A DNA stretch of 64,000 bases from Microbacterium karelineae (GTDB lineage: Bacteria; Actinomycetota; Actinomycetes; Actinomycetales; Microbacteriaceae). The stretch covers positions 1 through 64,000 of the forward strand of contig NZ_WFIX01000182.1 of the NCBI RefSeq assembly GCF_009745985.1. Direction: 5' to 3'. Shown one piece after another: positions 1 to 15,990 of the stretch. A model generated the notes under the pieces. That model was given only the letters and a program-made list of their open reading frames with translations, was not told the DNA's origin and searched no databases. Numbering within the stretch: the first letter of the stretch is position 1; every line of letters begins with the position of its first letter. The position numbers and the translations under genes are program-made.

Positions 1-2
1 GC

Positions 3-38
3 ACGAAAGGGTCGCCCAGCATTGGGCGACCCTTTCGT
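3..38 (-). terminator. rRNA operon terminator hairpin
   Basis: A perfect 16-bp stem (3-18 pairing with 23-38) with a 4-base loop lies just past the 3' end of the 5S gene in the direction of rRNA transcription. The U-tract, if any, would lie outside the window. The position and perfect pairing fit an intrinsic terminator for the rrn operon. Confidence 0.85.
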
Positions 39-49
39 CTACGTGAAGT

Positions 50-166
50 CCGGCGGCGACCTACTCTCCCACACCGTCCCCGGTGCAGTACCATCGGCGC
101 TGAGAGGCTTAGCTTCCGGGTTCGGAATGTAACCGGGCGTTTCCCTCTCGCAATAACCACCGAAAC
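50..166 (-). rRNA. rrf: 5S ribosomal RNA
   Basis: Reading the minus strand gives the conserved 5S core, including the CCGAACCCGGAAGCTAAG-type loop and the complementary 5' and 3' ends. It is the last gene of a 16S-23S-5S operon, about 150 bases after the 23S gene. The ends are estimated from conservation and may be off by a few bases. Confidence 0.95.
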
Positions 167-312
167 ACCTACCACCACACACCCCTCAAAAGAGGCGCAG
201 GCAAACCTGTGCTTCAACAGCTGGACACTGTTTACTTGTCCCCACAAGTACGGCGCAAACCATACCCTGAGAACCACAAAGTGGACGCGAAGATCGTTAA
301 GAAGAACGAAGT
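167..312 (-). other. 23S-5S intergenic spacer
   Basis: Transcribed spacer between the 23S and 5S genes. No tRNA cloverleaf or open reading frame of interest is visible. It presumably carries the processing stems that flank the mature rRNAs. Confidence 0.6.
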
Positions 313-5309
<4,997 letters not shown>

Positions 5310-5459
5310 AAAGAAAAAATGCATACCCACACGGGAAAACGAGTGAGCAGCGAGTTTGATGCTGACCAATGTGATGTCATCTGACACCAAATGATCCAAA
5401 AAGGAATTGCTCTGACCAAAAGGCCAGGGACAATCAATAAATTGGCATTTGACAAGTGC

Positions 5460-5490
5460 ACGCTGTTGAGTTCTCAAGGATCAGACGCAC
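5460..5490 (-). promoter_or_regulatory. rrn leader antitermination/processing element
   Basis: The minus strand reads CCTTGAGAACTCAACAGCGTG. This is the conserved leader motif found ahead of actinobacterial 16S genes, where it is thought to act as the boxA-like antitermination or processing signal. It lies between the proximal promoter and 16S. Confidence 0.6.
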
Positions 5491-5534
5491 CCGGCCCTCA
5501 GCCTCCCGACTGAGCCCTCCGGGGCAACTTCTCT

Positions 5535-5562
5535 ATCTTATCCCCCAGGTCCTCGCTGTCAA
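5535..5562 (-). promoter_or_regulatory. rrn promoter, proximal
   Basis: On the minus strand a perfect -35 TTGACA (5562-5557) is separated by 16 bases from -10 TAAGAT (5540-5535). This would start a leader of about 220 bases ahead of 16S. It is the best sigma-A consensus match in the window, as expected for rRNA. Confidence 0.8.
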
Positions 5563-5782
5563 ACCCGACACGCCGTAGCTGTGATCGAACCCAACCGCTT
5601 GAGCCCTGAGGCACAAGAGACAACCTTACGAACCGCACCTGAGTGAAACCTGAACGCCCTCGAACCGAGAAGCCTGCTCACACAGGAGCGAATCCGAACC
5701 AGTCATCTTCGCTGTGTCGCCTGTCTGGGATGAAGGAACCTTCCGGCTCAACCTCACCGCTTGGCGGCGACAAGTGAATACA
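5563..5782. other. Upstream rrn control region without a gene
   Basis: About 220 bases between the proximal rrn promoter and the stop codon of the next gene. Only short, unconserved reading frames are present. It probably holds activator (UP/Fis-like) sequence for the rrn promoters. Nothing more specific is visible. Confidence 0.5.
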
Positions 5783-5808
5783 TTACGCGTGGCCGACACC
5801 GGCGACAA
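5780..5808 (-). promoter_or_regulatory. rrn promoter, distal (candidate)
   Basis: On the minus strand TTGTCG (5808-5803), 17 bases, then TAATGT (5785-5780) form a plausible second rrn promoter. Its -10 overlaps the TAA stop codon of the upstream membrane protein gene on the same strand. Tandem rrn promoters are common in actinobacteria. Confidence 0.4.
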
Positions 5809-6586
5809 ACGCGGCCACGTCCGGGCGTGTCGCGATGTCCGCGACGAGCGCCGCCGCGTCGCCGGATCCCCCGCCGAGGACGGCGCCCAGCAGGGCGACC
5901 GCCCCGATGAGCACGCCGACCAGGACGAGGATCGCGAGGATCCCTCCGACGAGGATCCCGCGTCCGGCCTTCTTCAGCCCGTGCGCGACCGCGTCGCCCT
6001 CGAGCAGCCGCGTCATCGCCTCGCGGCGCTCGTCGATCGACAGCCCGCGCCCCGTGAGGCGGGTCACGAGCTCGTCGCCCGCTCCCCTCCCGTACTCGGC
6101 CATGAGCTGCGCGCGCCCTTCGGCCGTGCGCAGTGCGCGCGATGCCTCGAGCAGACGTTTCGCCTCCGCGTCCTCCACGCCGTATCGCTCCGCGAGGCGG
6201 CCGGACATGTGCACGCCGAGCTCCTGCATGGCCTCGCGGCGGCCCTCCGTGGTGGCGAGCGCCTCCGCGCGCTGCGTGATCTCGCTGGCCTCGACCTCGA
6301 TGCCGACCTTGTCGGCGTACTCGCTCGCCATGTGCACGCCGAGCTTCTGCAGCGCCTCGCGCCGGTCATCGCCCGCCATGGCGGCATCGATCACGGCGTT
6401 CGCGTCACCTGCATCGACGCCGGCCCGCCGTGAGATCTCCTGCGCAATCGCGTCGCCGTGCTGCTCCGCCACCGCGCCGGCGGCATCCCGCGCGGCGGCG
6501 CCGGGATCCGCGATCGCGGCATCGATCCCATCGCCTGACGTCCGCTGCGCCCACGGCATCGAACTCGGCCTGCTCTGATCAGTCAC
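5783..6586 (-). CDS. Helical-repeat membrane protein of unknown function
   Basis: Not recognised as a known family. The 267-residue protein is mostly charged, Ala-rich helix. A unit of about 41 residues recurs: RREALQKLGVHM near residue 75 and RREAMQELGVHM near 116, with degenerate copies at about 31-70 and 155-197. One strong hydrophobic segment (about 210-238) precedes a short C-terminal tail, suggesting a membrane-anchored helical rod with the repeats on the N-terminal side. The start is GTG at 6586, preceded by AGGAGGAACC. It sits downstream of tyrS and upstream of the rRNA operon. The repeats resemble domains of short C-terminal helices (SHOCT-like), but that is only a guess. Confidence 0.75.
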   Translation of the reverse strand: MTDQSRPSSMPWAQRTSGDGIDAAIADPGAAARDAAGAVAEQHGDAIAQEISRRAGVDAGDANAVIDAAMAGDDRREALQKLGVHMASEYADKVGIEVEASEITQRAEALATTEGRREAMQELGVHMSGRLAERYGVEDAEAKRLLEASRALRTAEGRAQLMAEYGRGAGDELVTRLTGRGLSIDERREAMTRLLEGDAVAHGLKKAGRGILVGGILAILVLVGVLIGAVALLGAVLGGGSGDAAALVADIATRPDVAAFVAGVGHA

Positions 6587-6652
6587 GGATGGTTCCTCCT
6601 CAGCCCACGCTAGCCACGATCCGCGCCCCGCGCACCACCCCGACGGATCCGC

Positions 6653-7954
6653 TCAGGCGAGGAACACTCCCGCGAGAGCCTTCTTCCCGCGACGCAGAAC
6701 CGACACCCCTCCGGGGAGGGATCCGCCCACGACGGCCTCGTCCGAGTCGACCTTCCCGCCGTCGATCGAGACGCCGCCCTGCTTGAGGGCGCGCCGCGCC
6801 TCGGACACCGACGCGACCAGCTCGGTCGCGACCAGCGCGTCGATCACCGACGTGCCGCGCACGACGGTCGCGTTCGGGAGCTCGGCGAGTGCCGACGCGA
6901 GCGTGTCGGCGTCGAGTGCGGCGAGGTCTCCGCGACCGAACAGCGCCTCGGAGGCCGCGATCGCCTTCGTCGTCGCCTCGGTGCCGTGCACCGTCGTCGT
7001 CACCTCGAGCGCGAGCCGCTTCTGCGCCGCGCGCCGGAACGGCTCCTCGGCGACGAGCCGCTCGTATTCGGTGATCTCGTCGCGCGTCAGGAAGGTGAAC
7101 ACCCTCAGCCTGTCGATCACGTCGCGGTCGTCGGTGTTGAGCCAGAACTGGTACAGCGCGTACGGGCTGCACATCTCGGCGTCGAGCCAGATCGCGTTGC
7201 CCTCGCTCTTGCCGAACTTCGTGCCGTCGGAGTTCGTGATGAGGGGCGTGCCGAAGGCGTGGACCGAGACACCCTCCACGTGGCGGATGAGGTCGGTCCC
7301 GCTCGTGAGATTGCCCCACTGATCGGATCCGCCCGTCTGCAGCACGCAGCCGTACTGGCGGTGCAGCTCGAGGTAGTCGAGACCCTGCAGGACCTGGTAG
7401 CTGAACTCGGTGTAGCTGATGCCCGCGTCGGAGTTGAGCCGTGCGCTCACGGCGTCCTTCTTCAGCATCGTGCCGACGCGGAAGTGCTTGCCGATCTCAC
7501 GCAGGAAGTCGATCGCCGACATCGGCGCGGTCCAGTCGAGGTTGTTGACCATGCGCGCGGCGTTGTCGCCCTCGAAGCTCAGCAGGCGCTCGATCTGGAC
7601 GCGCAGCTTCGTCACCCACTCCGCCACCGTCTCGCGCGTGTTCAGCGTGCGCTCCGCGGTGGGCCGCGGATCCCCGACGAGCCCCGTCGAGCCGCCGACG
7701 AGCCCCAGCGGGCGATGCCCCGCGAGCTGCAGCCGGCGCATCGTGAGCAGCTGCACGAGGTTGCCGAGGTGCAGGCTCGGCGCCGTCGGATCGAAGCCGC
7801 AGTAATAGACGATCGGATCCCCGTCGAGGAGCTCGCGCAGGGCGCCTTCGTCGGTGGATACGTGCACGAGGCCGCGCCAGACGAGCTCGTCCCAGAGCGT
7901 GTCGAAGCTGGGATCGTTCGCCTGTGCAGCCACGGTCGCTGCGGGTGTCGTCAT
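6653..7954 (-). CDS. tyrS: Tyrosyl-tRNA synthetase
   Basis: Charges tRNA-Tyr with tyrosine in the cytoplasm. The 433-residue protein has the class I signatures HLGN (about 62-65, HIGH motif) and KFGKS (about 246-250, KMSKS motif), and a C-terminal S4-like RNA-binding domain from about 365. I chose the ATG at 7954 because the family begins near the FDTLWDELVWRGL block; the longer upstream frame overlaps argH and is unconserved. It lies 11 bases after argH, at the end of the arginine operon. A TAGACT -10 overlapping the argH stop codon could also give it its own near-leaderless transcript. I found no T-box leader. Confidence 0.96.
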   Translation of the reverse strand: MTTPAATVAAQANDPSFDTLWDELVWRGLVHVSTDEGALRELLDGDPIVYYCGFDPTAPSLHLGNLVQLLTMRRLQLAGHRPLGLVGGSTGLVGDPRPTAERTLNTRETVAEWVTKLRVQIERLLSFEGDNAARMVNNLDWTAPMSAIDFLREIGKHFRVGTMLKKDAVSARLNSDAGISYTEFSYQVLQGLDYLELHRQYGCVLQTGGSDQWGNLTSGTDLIRHVEGVSVHAFGTPLITNSDGTKFGKSEGNAIWLDAEMCSPYALYQFWLNTDDRDVIDRLRVFTFLTRDEITEYERLVAEEPFRRAAQKRLALEVTTTVHGTEATTKAIAASEALFGRGDLAALDADTLASALAELPNATVVRGTSVIDALVATELVASVSEARRALKQGGVSIDGGKVDSDEAVVGGSLPGGVSVLRRGKKALAGVFLA

Positions 7955-7965
7955 GGGAGCCAAGT

Positions 7966-10498
<2,533 letters not shown>

Positions 10499-10526
<28 letters not shown>

Positions 10527-11428
10527 ACGAGCAGCGCCTTCTGCGCGTGCAGGCGGTTCTCCGCCTCGTCCCAGATGACGCTCTGCGGCCCGTCGATCAC
10601 CTCGGGGTCGACCTCGTAGCCGCGGTCGGCCGGGAGACAGTGGATGAAGATCGCGTCGTCGTTCGCGAGCGCCATCACCTCGGTCGTGACCTTGTAGCCG
10701 CCGAGGTCGAGCAGGCGCTGCGCCTTCTCGTCCTCTTTGCCCATCGACACCCACGTGTCGGTGACCATGACGTCCGCGCCGGATGATGCCTCGGCCACGT
10801 CGGTCATGAGGGTGAGGGATCCGCCGGTCTCGCTGGCGATCGCCTCGGCGTCGGCGACGATGTCGGCCCGGGGCTGGTAGCCCTCGGGGCTCGCGACGCG
10901 CACGTGCATGCCGGCCATGACCCCCGACAGCACGTACGAGTGCGCCATGTTGCTCTTGCCGTCGCCGAAGAACGTCATCGTCAGGCCGGCCGTGCGCCCC
11001 TTGTGCTCGCGGATCGTGAGCAGGTCGGCGAGCAGCTGGCACGGGTGGAAGTCGTCGCTGAGCGCGTTGACGACCGGCACCCGCGTGCCCTCGGCCATCT
11101 CCTCGAGGCCCTTCTGCGCATAGGTGCGCCACACGATCGCCGACACCTGGCGCTCGAGCACGCGCGCCGTGTCGGCGGGCGTCTCCTTGCCGCCGAGCTG
11201 GCTGTTGGCCGTGGAGATGATGAGCGGGGATCCGCCGAGATCCGCGATCCCGACGGCGAACGAGACGCGCGTGCGGGTCGACGACTTGTCGAAGATGACG
11301 GCGACCGTCTGCGGTCCCGCGAGGGTCTTCTCGGCCCAGCGATCCTTCTTCAGCTCGGCCGCGAGGTCGAGGATCTCGGCCTGCTCGGCCGGCGTGATGC
11401 TGTCGTCGCGCAGGAAGTGACGGGTCAT
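10499..11428 (-). CDS. argF: Ornithine carbamoyltransferase
   Basis: Joins carbamoyl phosphate to ornithine to give citrulline. The 309-residue protein has the carbamoyl-phosphate motif SSTRTRVSF (about residues 51-59) and the ornithine/catalytic motif HCLPADRGYE near the C-terminus. The ATG at 11428 overlaps the argD stop codon as ATGA. The length is normal for the family. Confidence 0.97.
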
Positions 11429-12633
11429 TCGGGGGTCTCCACATTCTCGCGGGAGGCCGTGGCGTCGAGCGCCTGGCCGAAGAGGTCGATGAACTCGTGA
11501 ATCTCGTCGTCGCCGATCGTGTAGGCGGGCGCGATGCGCACGACATCCGGGGCGGGCGCGTTCACGATGAGGCCGCGGGAGAGCGCCTCGGCGGCGACGT
11601 CCGCGGCCACGGGGCGATCGAGCACGATGCCGATGAGCAGGCCCGCACCGCGTGTGCCCGCCACGAGCGGGAGCGACGCGACCTTCTCGCGCAGCTCGGC
11701 GCCGCGGGCGCGCACGTTCGCGAGGAGGTCCTCCCCCTCGATGTGCTCGAGCACGGCGTTCGCGACGGCGCTCGCGAGAGGGTTGCCGCCGAACGTCGAG
11801 TTGTGCGTGCCGGGGTAGAACAGCTCGCTCGCGGCGCCGAAGGTGACGAGGGCGCCGAGCGGGAAGCCCGCCGCGATGCCCTTGGCGAGGGTGATCGCGT
11901 CGGGGACGATGCCCTCGCGCTGGAACGCGAACCACTCGCCCGTGCGGCCGGATCCCGTCTGCACCTCGTCGAGGATGAGCAGCGCCCCGTGGCGCGACGT
12001 CAGCTCGCGCGCCCGGGCGAGGAAGCCCTCGGGCAGCTCGACGACCCCCGCCTCGCCTTGGATCGGCTCGACGAACATCGCGGCGATGTCGCCGGCCGCG
12101 AACGCGGCCTCGAGCGCCTCGAGCGTCGCGGCGATCGGCCGCACGCCCGGCATGAGCGGGGCGAACGGATCCTGGTATGCGGCCTTCGGCGTCAGCGCGA
12201 GCGCGCCCGTCGAGCGGCCGTGGAACGCGCCCTCGAGGCAGAGGATCGTGCGCGCGCCCGTGCGCCCGCCGTGCAGGCGCGCGAGCTTGATCGCCGTCTC
12301 GTTCGCCTCGCCGCCGGAGTTCGCGAGGAAGACGCGACCGGCGTCGCCGGCGCCCGAGAGGCGCTTGAGGCGCGCGGCGAGCTCGAGCTGGGCGGGCGAG
12401 GCGAAGTAGTTCGACACGTGCGCGAGGCGCGCGGCCTGCTTCGCGACGGCGTCGACGAAGACGGGGTGCGCGTGGCCGAGGCAGTTCACCGCGATCCCGC
12501 CGAGGAAGTCGAGGTAGCGCCGGCCGGCCACGTCCCACACATGGGATCCCTCACCGCGGTCGAGGTTCGCGAGGCGCCCACCGAGGCTCATGAGGTCGCG
12601 TTCGGCCGCCTGCTGCCACTCGGTCGTCGTCAT
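11425..12633 (-). CDS. argD: Acetylornithine aminotransferase
   Basis: PLP-dependent transamination of N-acetylglutamate semialdehyde to N-acetylornithine. The 402 residues carry the class III aminotransferase hallmarks [12 protein letters not shown] and the PLP lysine in [14 protein letters not shown]. Start ATG at 12633 overlaps the argB stop. It lies between argB and argF in the usual actinobacterial order. Confidence 0.97.
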   Translation of the reverse strand: MTTTEWQQAAERDLMSLGGRLANLDRGEGSHVWDVAGRRYLDFLGGIAVNCLGHAHPVFVDAVAKQAARLAHVSNYFASPAQLELAARLKRLSGAGDAGRVFLANSGGEANETAIKLARLHGGRTGARTILCLEGAFHGRSTGALALTPKAAYQDPFAPLMPGVRPIAATLEALEAAFAAGDIAAMFVEPIQGEAGVVELPEGFLARARELTSRHGALLILDEVQTGSGRTGEWFAFQREGIVPDAITLAKGIAAGFPLGALVTFGAASELFYPGTHNSTFGGNPLASAVANAVLEHIEGEDLLANVRARGAELREKVASLPLVAGTRGAGLLIGIVLDRPVAADVAAEALSRGLIVNAPAPDVVRIAPAYTIGDDEIHEFIDLFGQALDATASRENVETPE

Positions 12634-13532
12634 GCCACGACCTCCGTTCCGATTCCGTCGCTGGTGAAGAGCTCGACGAGCACCGAGTGCGGCACCCGTC
12701 CGTCGATGATCGAGGCCTTCTCGACGCCGCCGTCGACCGCGTCGAGGCAGGCCTGCATCTTGGGGATCATGCCCGACTCGAGCCTCGGCAGGAGCGCGCG
12801 CAGCTCTCCGGCCGTGAGGTGCGAGACGAGCGAGTCGCGGTTCGGCCAGTCGGCATAGAGACCCGGCACATCCGTCAGGACCACGAGCTTCTTCGCGCCG
12901 AGGGCGCGGGCGAGGGCGCTCGCGGCCGCGTCCGCGTTGATGTTCAGCGTGTGGCCCGGGTTGTCGAGATCGGGCGCGACGCCCGCGACGACGGGGATCC
13001 GGTCGGCGCGCAGGTGGTCGAGAACCGGGGTCGGGTCGACCTTCTCGACGTTGCCGACGCGGCCGAGGCTCTCCTCGACGCCTTCGATGACGACGCCGCG
13101 ACGGCGCCCGCCGAACAGCGCCGCGTCCTCGCCGGACAGCCCGACCGCGAACGGCCCGTGCGAGTTGATCTTCGCGACCAGCTGCGGGTTGATCTGGCCC
13201 GTGAGCACCATGCGGACGACGCTGATCGCCTCGGTCGAGGTGACGCGATAGCCGCCCTTGAACTCGCTCGGGATGGCGAGGCGATCGAGCATGTTCGAGA
13301 TCTGCGGGCCGCCGCCGTGCACGACGACGGGCTTGATGCCCACATAGCGCAGGTAGGCGATGTCCTCGGCGAACGCATCCTGCAGCTCCTCCGAGATCAT
13401 CGCGTTGCCGCCGTACTTCACGACGACGATCTCATCGCGGTACTGCTTGAGCCACGGGAGCGACTCGATGAGGGTCGACGCCTTGAACTCGGCTTCCTCG
13501 GGACTCGTGTGCTGCAGATCGATCGGTGTCAT
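12630..13532 (-). CDS. argB: Acetylglutamate kinase
   Basis: Phosphorylates N-acetylglutamate, the step usually feedback-controlled by arginine. The 300-residue amino-acid kinase fold shows VVKYGGNAM near residue 38, VVHGGGPQI in the substrate loop and the [11 protein letters not shown] block. Start ATG at 13532 forms an ATGA overlap with the argJ stop codon. An N-terminal extension of about 30 residues, seen in arginine-sensitive enzymes, is present. Confidence 0.97.
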   Translation of the reverse strand: MTPIDLQHTSPEEAEFKASTLIESLPWLKQYRDEIVVVKYGGNAMISEELQDAFAEDIAYLRYVGIKPVVVHGGGPQISNMLDRLAIPSEFKGGYRVTSTEAISVVRMVLTGQINPQLVAKINSHGPFAVGLSGEDAALFGGRRRGVVIEGVEESLGRVGNVEKVDPTPVLDHLRADRIPVVAGVAPDLDNPGHTLNINADAAASALARALGAKKLVVLTDVPGLYADWPNRDSLVSHLTAGELRALLPRLESGMIPKMQACLDAVDGGVEKASIIDGRVPHSVLVELFTSDGIGTEVVA

Positions 13533-14686
13533 GAGGAGTATGCGCTGTTCTCGTGTACGTAGGCGTGCGTGAGGTCGTTCGTCATGATCGTCGCGGTCTC
13601 GTCGCCCGAGAAGAGGTCGATCAGGACGTGGGTGTCGCGCGGCAGGAGGTCGACCTCGTCACGCGGGCGATCGGGGCCGCCCTTCGTGCAGACCCGCACG
13701 TCGTTGATCGTCACGTCGACGTCGTACGGGTCGAAGGTCGCGCTCGTCGTGCCGATCGCGGCGAGCACGCGCCCCCAGTTGGGGTCGTTGCCGAAGATCG
13801 CCGTCTTGAAGAGGTTGTTGCGGGCCACGGACCGCGCGACCTCGACGGCCTCGTCCTCGGTCTTCGCGTGGACGACCTCGATGCGGATGTCGTGGCTCGC
13901 GCCCTCGGCGTCGCGCATGAGCTGCGCCGCGAGGTCGACGCAGAGGTCGGTGAGCGCGTCGGCGAAGGCCTCGGGATCCGGGGCGACGCCCGAGGCGCCG
14001 CTCGCGAGGAGCGTGACCTGGTCGTTCGTCGACATCGCGCCGTCGGAGTCGAGCCGGTCGAAGCTCATGCGCGTCGCGTGACGGAGCTGCGCGTCGGCCT
14101 GCTCGGGCGTGAGCTGGGCATCGGTCGTGAGGACGACGAGCATCGTGGCGAGGCCCGGCGCGAGCATGCCCGCGCCCTTCGCCATGCCGCCGATCGTCCA
14201 GCCGTCCTGCGCGCGCACGGCCTGCTTCGGCACCGTGTCTGTCGTCATGATCGCGGCGGCCGCGTCGGATCCGCCCTCGCCCGACAGCGCCGCGATCGCC
14301 TTCTCCGCGCCGTCCAGCACCCGCGCCCGGAAGACATCGTCGCCCGTGCCGATGAGGCCCGTCGAGCAGATGAGCACGTCGACCGCTCCGATGCCGAGCA
14401 GCTCAGCGGCCCGCTCGGCGGTCTGGTGGGTCGTCTGGAATCCGAAGGATCCCGTGAAGCAGTTCGCGCCGCCCGAGTTCAGCACGACGGCCTCGACCCG
14501 GCCGTCGGCCACCGCCTGCTGCGACCACATGATCGGGTTCGCCTTCGCGCGGTTCGAGGTGAACACGGCGGCGCCCGTCTTCTGCGGGCCGCGGTTGACG
14601 ACGACCGCGACATCGGGCCGGCCGGTGCTCTTGAGGCCGGCGGCGACTCCCGCCGCCTCGAATCCCTGGGGTGCGGTCACGCTCAC
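13529..14686 (-). CDS. argJ: Glutamate N-acetyltransferase / ornithine acetyltransferase
   Basis: Recycles the acetyl group from N-acetylornithine to glutamate. The 385-residue precursor self-cleaves before the threonine of the conserved LATML block ([14 protein letters not shown]), which becomes the nucleophile. I chose GTG at 14686, which overlaps the argC stop codon as GTGA. A second GTG two codons on is possible. The longer upstream frame overlaps argC and is not real. Whether it also makes acetylglutamate from acetyl-CoA cannot be read from the sequence. Confidence 0.96.
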   Translation of the reverse strand: MSVTAPQGFEAAGVAAGLKSTGRPDVAVVVNRGPQKTGAAVFTSNRAKANPIMWSQQAVADGRVEAVVLNSGGANCFTGSFGFQTTHQTAERAAELLGIGAVDVLICSTGLIGTGDDVFRARVLDGAEKAIAALSGEGGSDAAAAIMTTDTVPKQAVRAQDGWTIGGMAKGAGMLAPGLATMLVVLTTDAQLTPEQADAQLRHATRMSFDRLDSDGAMSTNDQVTLLASGASGVAPDPEAFADALTDLCVDLAAQLMRDAEGASHDIRIEVVHAKTEDEAVEVARSVARNNLFKTAIFGNDPNWGRVLAAIGTTSATFDPYDVDVTINDVRVCTKGGPDRPRDEVDLLPRDTHVLIDLFSGDETATIMTNDLTHAYVHENSAYSS

Positions 14687-15726
14687 GGCGCCACTCCGTT
14701 CACGGTCAGTGCGCGGTCCTCGGGGAGGCCGAGCGCGATGTTCATCGACTGGATGGCGGCGCCCGCCGTGCCCTTCGCGAGATTGTCGACGGCGGCCACG
14801 ACGACGACGCGGTTCGCCGCGCGGTCGATGGCGAGGCCGATGAGCGCCGTGTTCGCGCCCGTCACATCGGAGGTGCGCGGCATCTGGCCCTCGGGCAGGA
14901 GCTGCACGAACGTCTCGTCGCCGTACGCGCTCTCCCAGGCGCCGCGGATCTCGGCGTCCGTGGCATCGCCGGCGATCGGCGCGGAGGTGGTCGCGAGGAT
15001 CCCCCGCGCCATCGGCACGATGACGGGCGTGAACGAGATGCGGGGATCCGCGGCGCCCGCGGCGCGCAGGGCCTGCTGGATCTCGGGGATGTGCCGGTGG
15101 GTGCCGCCGACCGCATACGGGTTCGCGGATCCGAGGATCTCGCTGCCGAGCAGGTGCGGCTTGAGCGCCTTGCCGGCGCCGGAGGGACCGACCGCGAGCA
15201 CGCTCACGATGTCGGTGGGGTCCACGACGCCGGCCGCGACGCCCGGCGCCATGCTCAGCGAGACGGTCGACGCGTTGCAGCCGGGGGCCGCGATGCGCGT
15301 GGCGCCGACGAGGTTCTCGCGCTGCCGGCCACCGGCCACGATGAGCTCGGGCACACCGTAGGTCCACGGCTCGTGGAATGCCCCGCCGTAGAACGCGTTC
15401 CACGCGTCCTCCGAGGTGAGGCGGTGGTCGGCGCCCGCGTCGATCACGAGCCCCGCGTCGCCGAGCGCGTCGGTGTACTGCCCCGACTGCCCGTGCGGCA
15501 GCGCGAGGAACACGATGTCGTGGCCCGCGAGGATCTCGGGGGTCGTCGGCTGGATCTCGAGGTGTCGCAGCGAGCGCAGGTGCGGCTGGTGGGCGACGAG
15601 CGGGTCGCCGGCGCTCGAGTGCGCGGTGACCGTGCGGATCTCGACGTCGGGATGGTGCGCGAGCAGGCGGAGGATCTCGCCGCCCGCATAGCCGGAGGCG
15701 CCGGAGACGGCGGCCGAATACGTCAT
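14683..15726 (-). CDS. argC: N-acetyl-gamma-glutamyl-phosphate reductase
   Basis: NADPH-dependent reduction of acetylglutamyl phosphate. The 347 residues start with the Rossmann motif [10 protein letters not shown] and contain the catalytic cysteine in [10 protein letters not shown] chose the ATG at 15726; no Shine-Dalgarno sequence fits at a proper distance. Instead a TAGGGT -10 element ends 7 bases upstream, so the mRNA probably begins at the start codon. It is the first gene of argC-J-B-D-F-(acyltransferase)-argH-tyrS. I saw no convincing ARG box. Confidence 0.97.
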   Translation of the reverse strand: MTYSAAVSGASGYAGGEILRLLAHHPDVEIRTVTAHSSAGDPLVAHQPHLRSLRHLEIQPTTPEILAGHDIVFLALPHGQSGQYTDALGDAGLVIDAGADHRLTSEDAWNAFYGGAFHEPWTYGVPELIVAGGRQRENLVGATRIAAPGCNASTVSLSMAPGVAAGVVDPTDIVSVLAVGPSGAGKALKPHLLGSEILGSANPYAVGGTHRHIPEIQQALRAAGAADPRISFTPVIVPMARGILATTSAPIAGDATDAEIRGAWESAYGDETFVQLLPEGQMPRTSDVTGANTALIGLAIDRAANRVVVVAAVDNLAKGTAGAAIQSMNIALGLPEDRALTVNGVAP

Positions 15727-15733
15727 GACTTCT

Positions 15734-15739
15734 ACCCTA
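15734..15739 (-). promoter_or_regulatory. -10 element of leaderless argC operon promoter
   Basis: TAGGGT on the minus strand, separated by exactly 7 bases from the argC ATG. This places the transcription start on or next to the start codon. No good -35 is visible. Confidence 0.55.
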
Positions 15740-15807
15740 TTGTGCGTGAACGGATTCCCGGATTCGGCGGGCCGCTCACGCACCGTCAGGCACGCAGGCT
15801 GCAGCGA

Positions 15808-15832
15808 CCCGCCGAGATTCGGCGGTCGCGCA
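15808..15832. repeat. GC-rich hairpin between pheT and argC
   Basis: GCGAC and CGCCGA pair with TCGGCG and GTCGC around a GAT loop, with one bulged C. It lies about 80 bases ahead of argC and could be an additional transcription barrier or a regulatory hairpin. Confidence 0.4.
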
Positions 15833-15925
15833 GGCGCAGGACGGAGACGCTCGAGGCGAGCATCGGATCCGTCGCGCGGGTGGTCATGCGGCGAGCGTAG
15901 CAGACGGCGGCCGCCTGCCGAGAGA

Positions 15926-15979
15926 ACACGGTCTGCGCGAGAGGACATGCAATGTCATGTGCTCTCGCGCAGAACGTGT
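15926..15979 (-). terminator. Very long inverted repeat after pheT
   Basis: Arms of 24 bases (15926-15949 and 15956-15979) pair with only two mismatches around a 6-base loop. It begins 11 bases after the pheT stop codon on the minus strand, so it most likely terminates pheST before argC. No U-tract follows, as is common in high-G+C actinobacteria. The arms are longer than most terminators. Confidence 0.6.
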
Positions 15980-15990
15980 GCGCTCGCGGC

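Noticed and set aside
13553-15361. Plus-strand frame of 602 codons
   Set aside because: Antisense to argJ and argC, both of which have all catalytic motifs; no family features in the antisense translation.
15727-15800. ArgR operator ahead of argC
   Set aside because: Repeated GGATTC motifs are present but do not match the ARG-box dyad closely enough.
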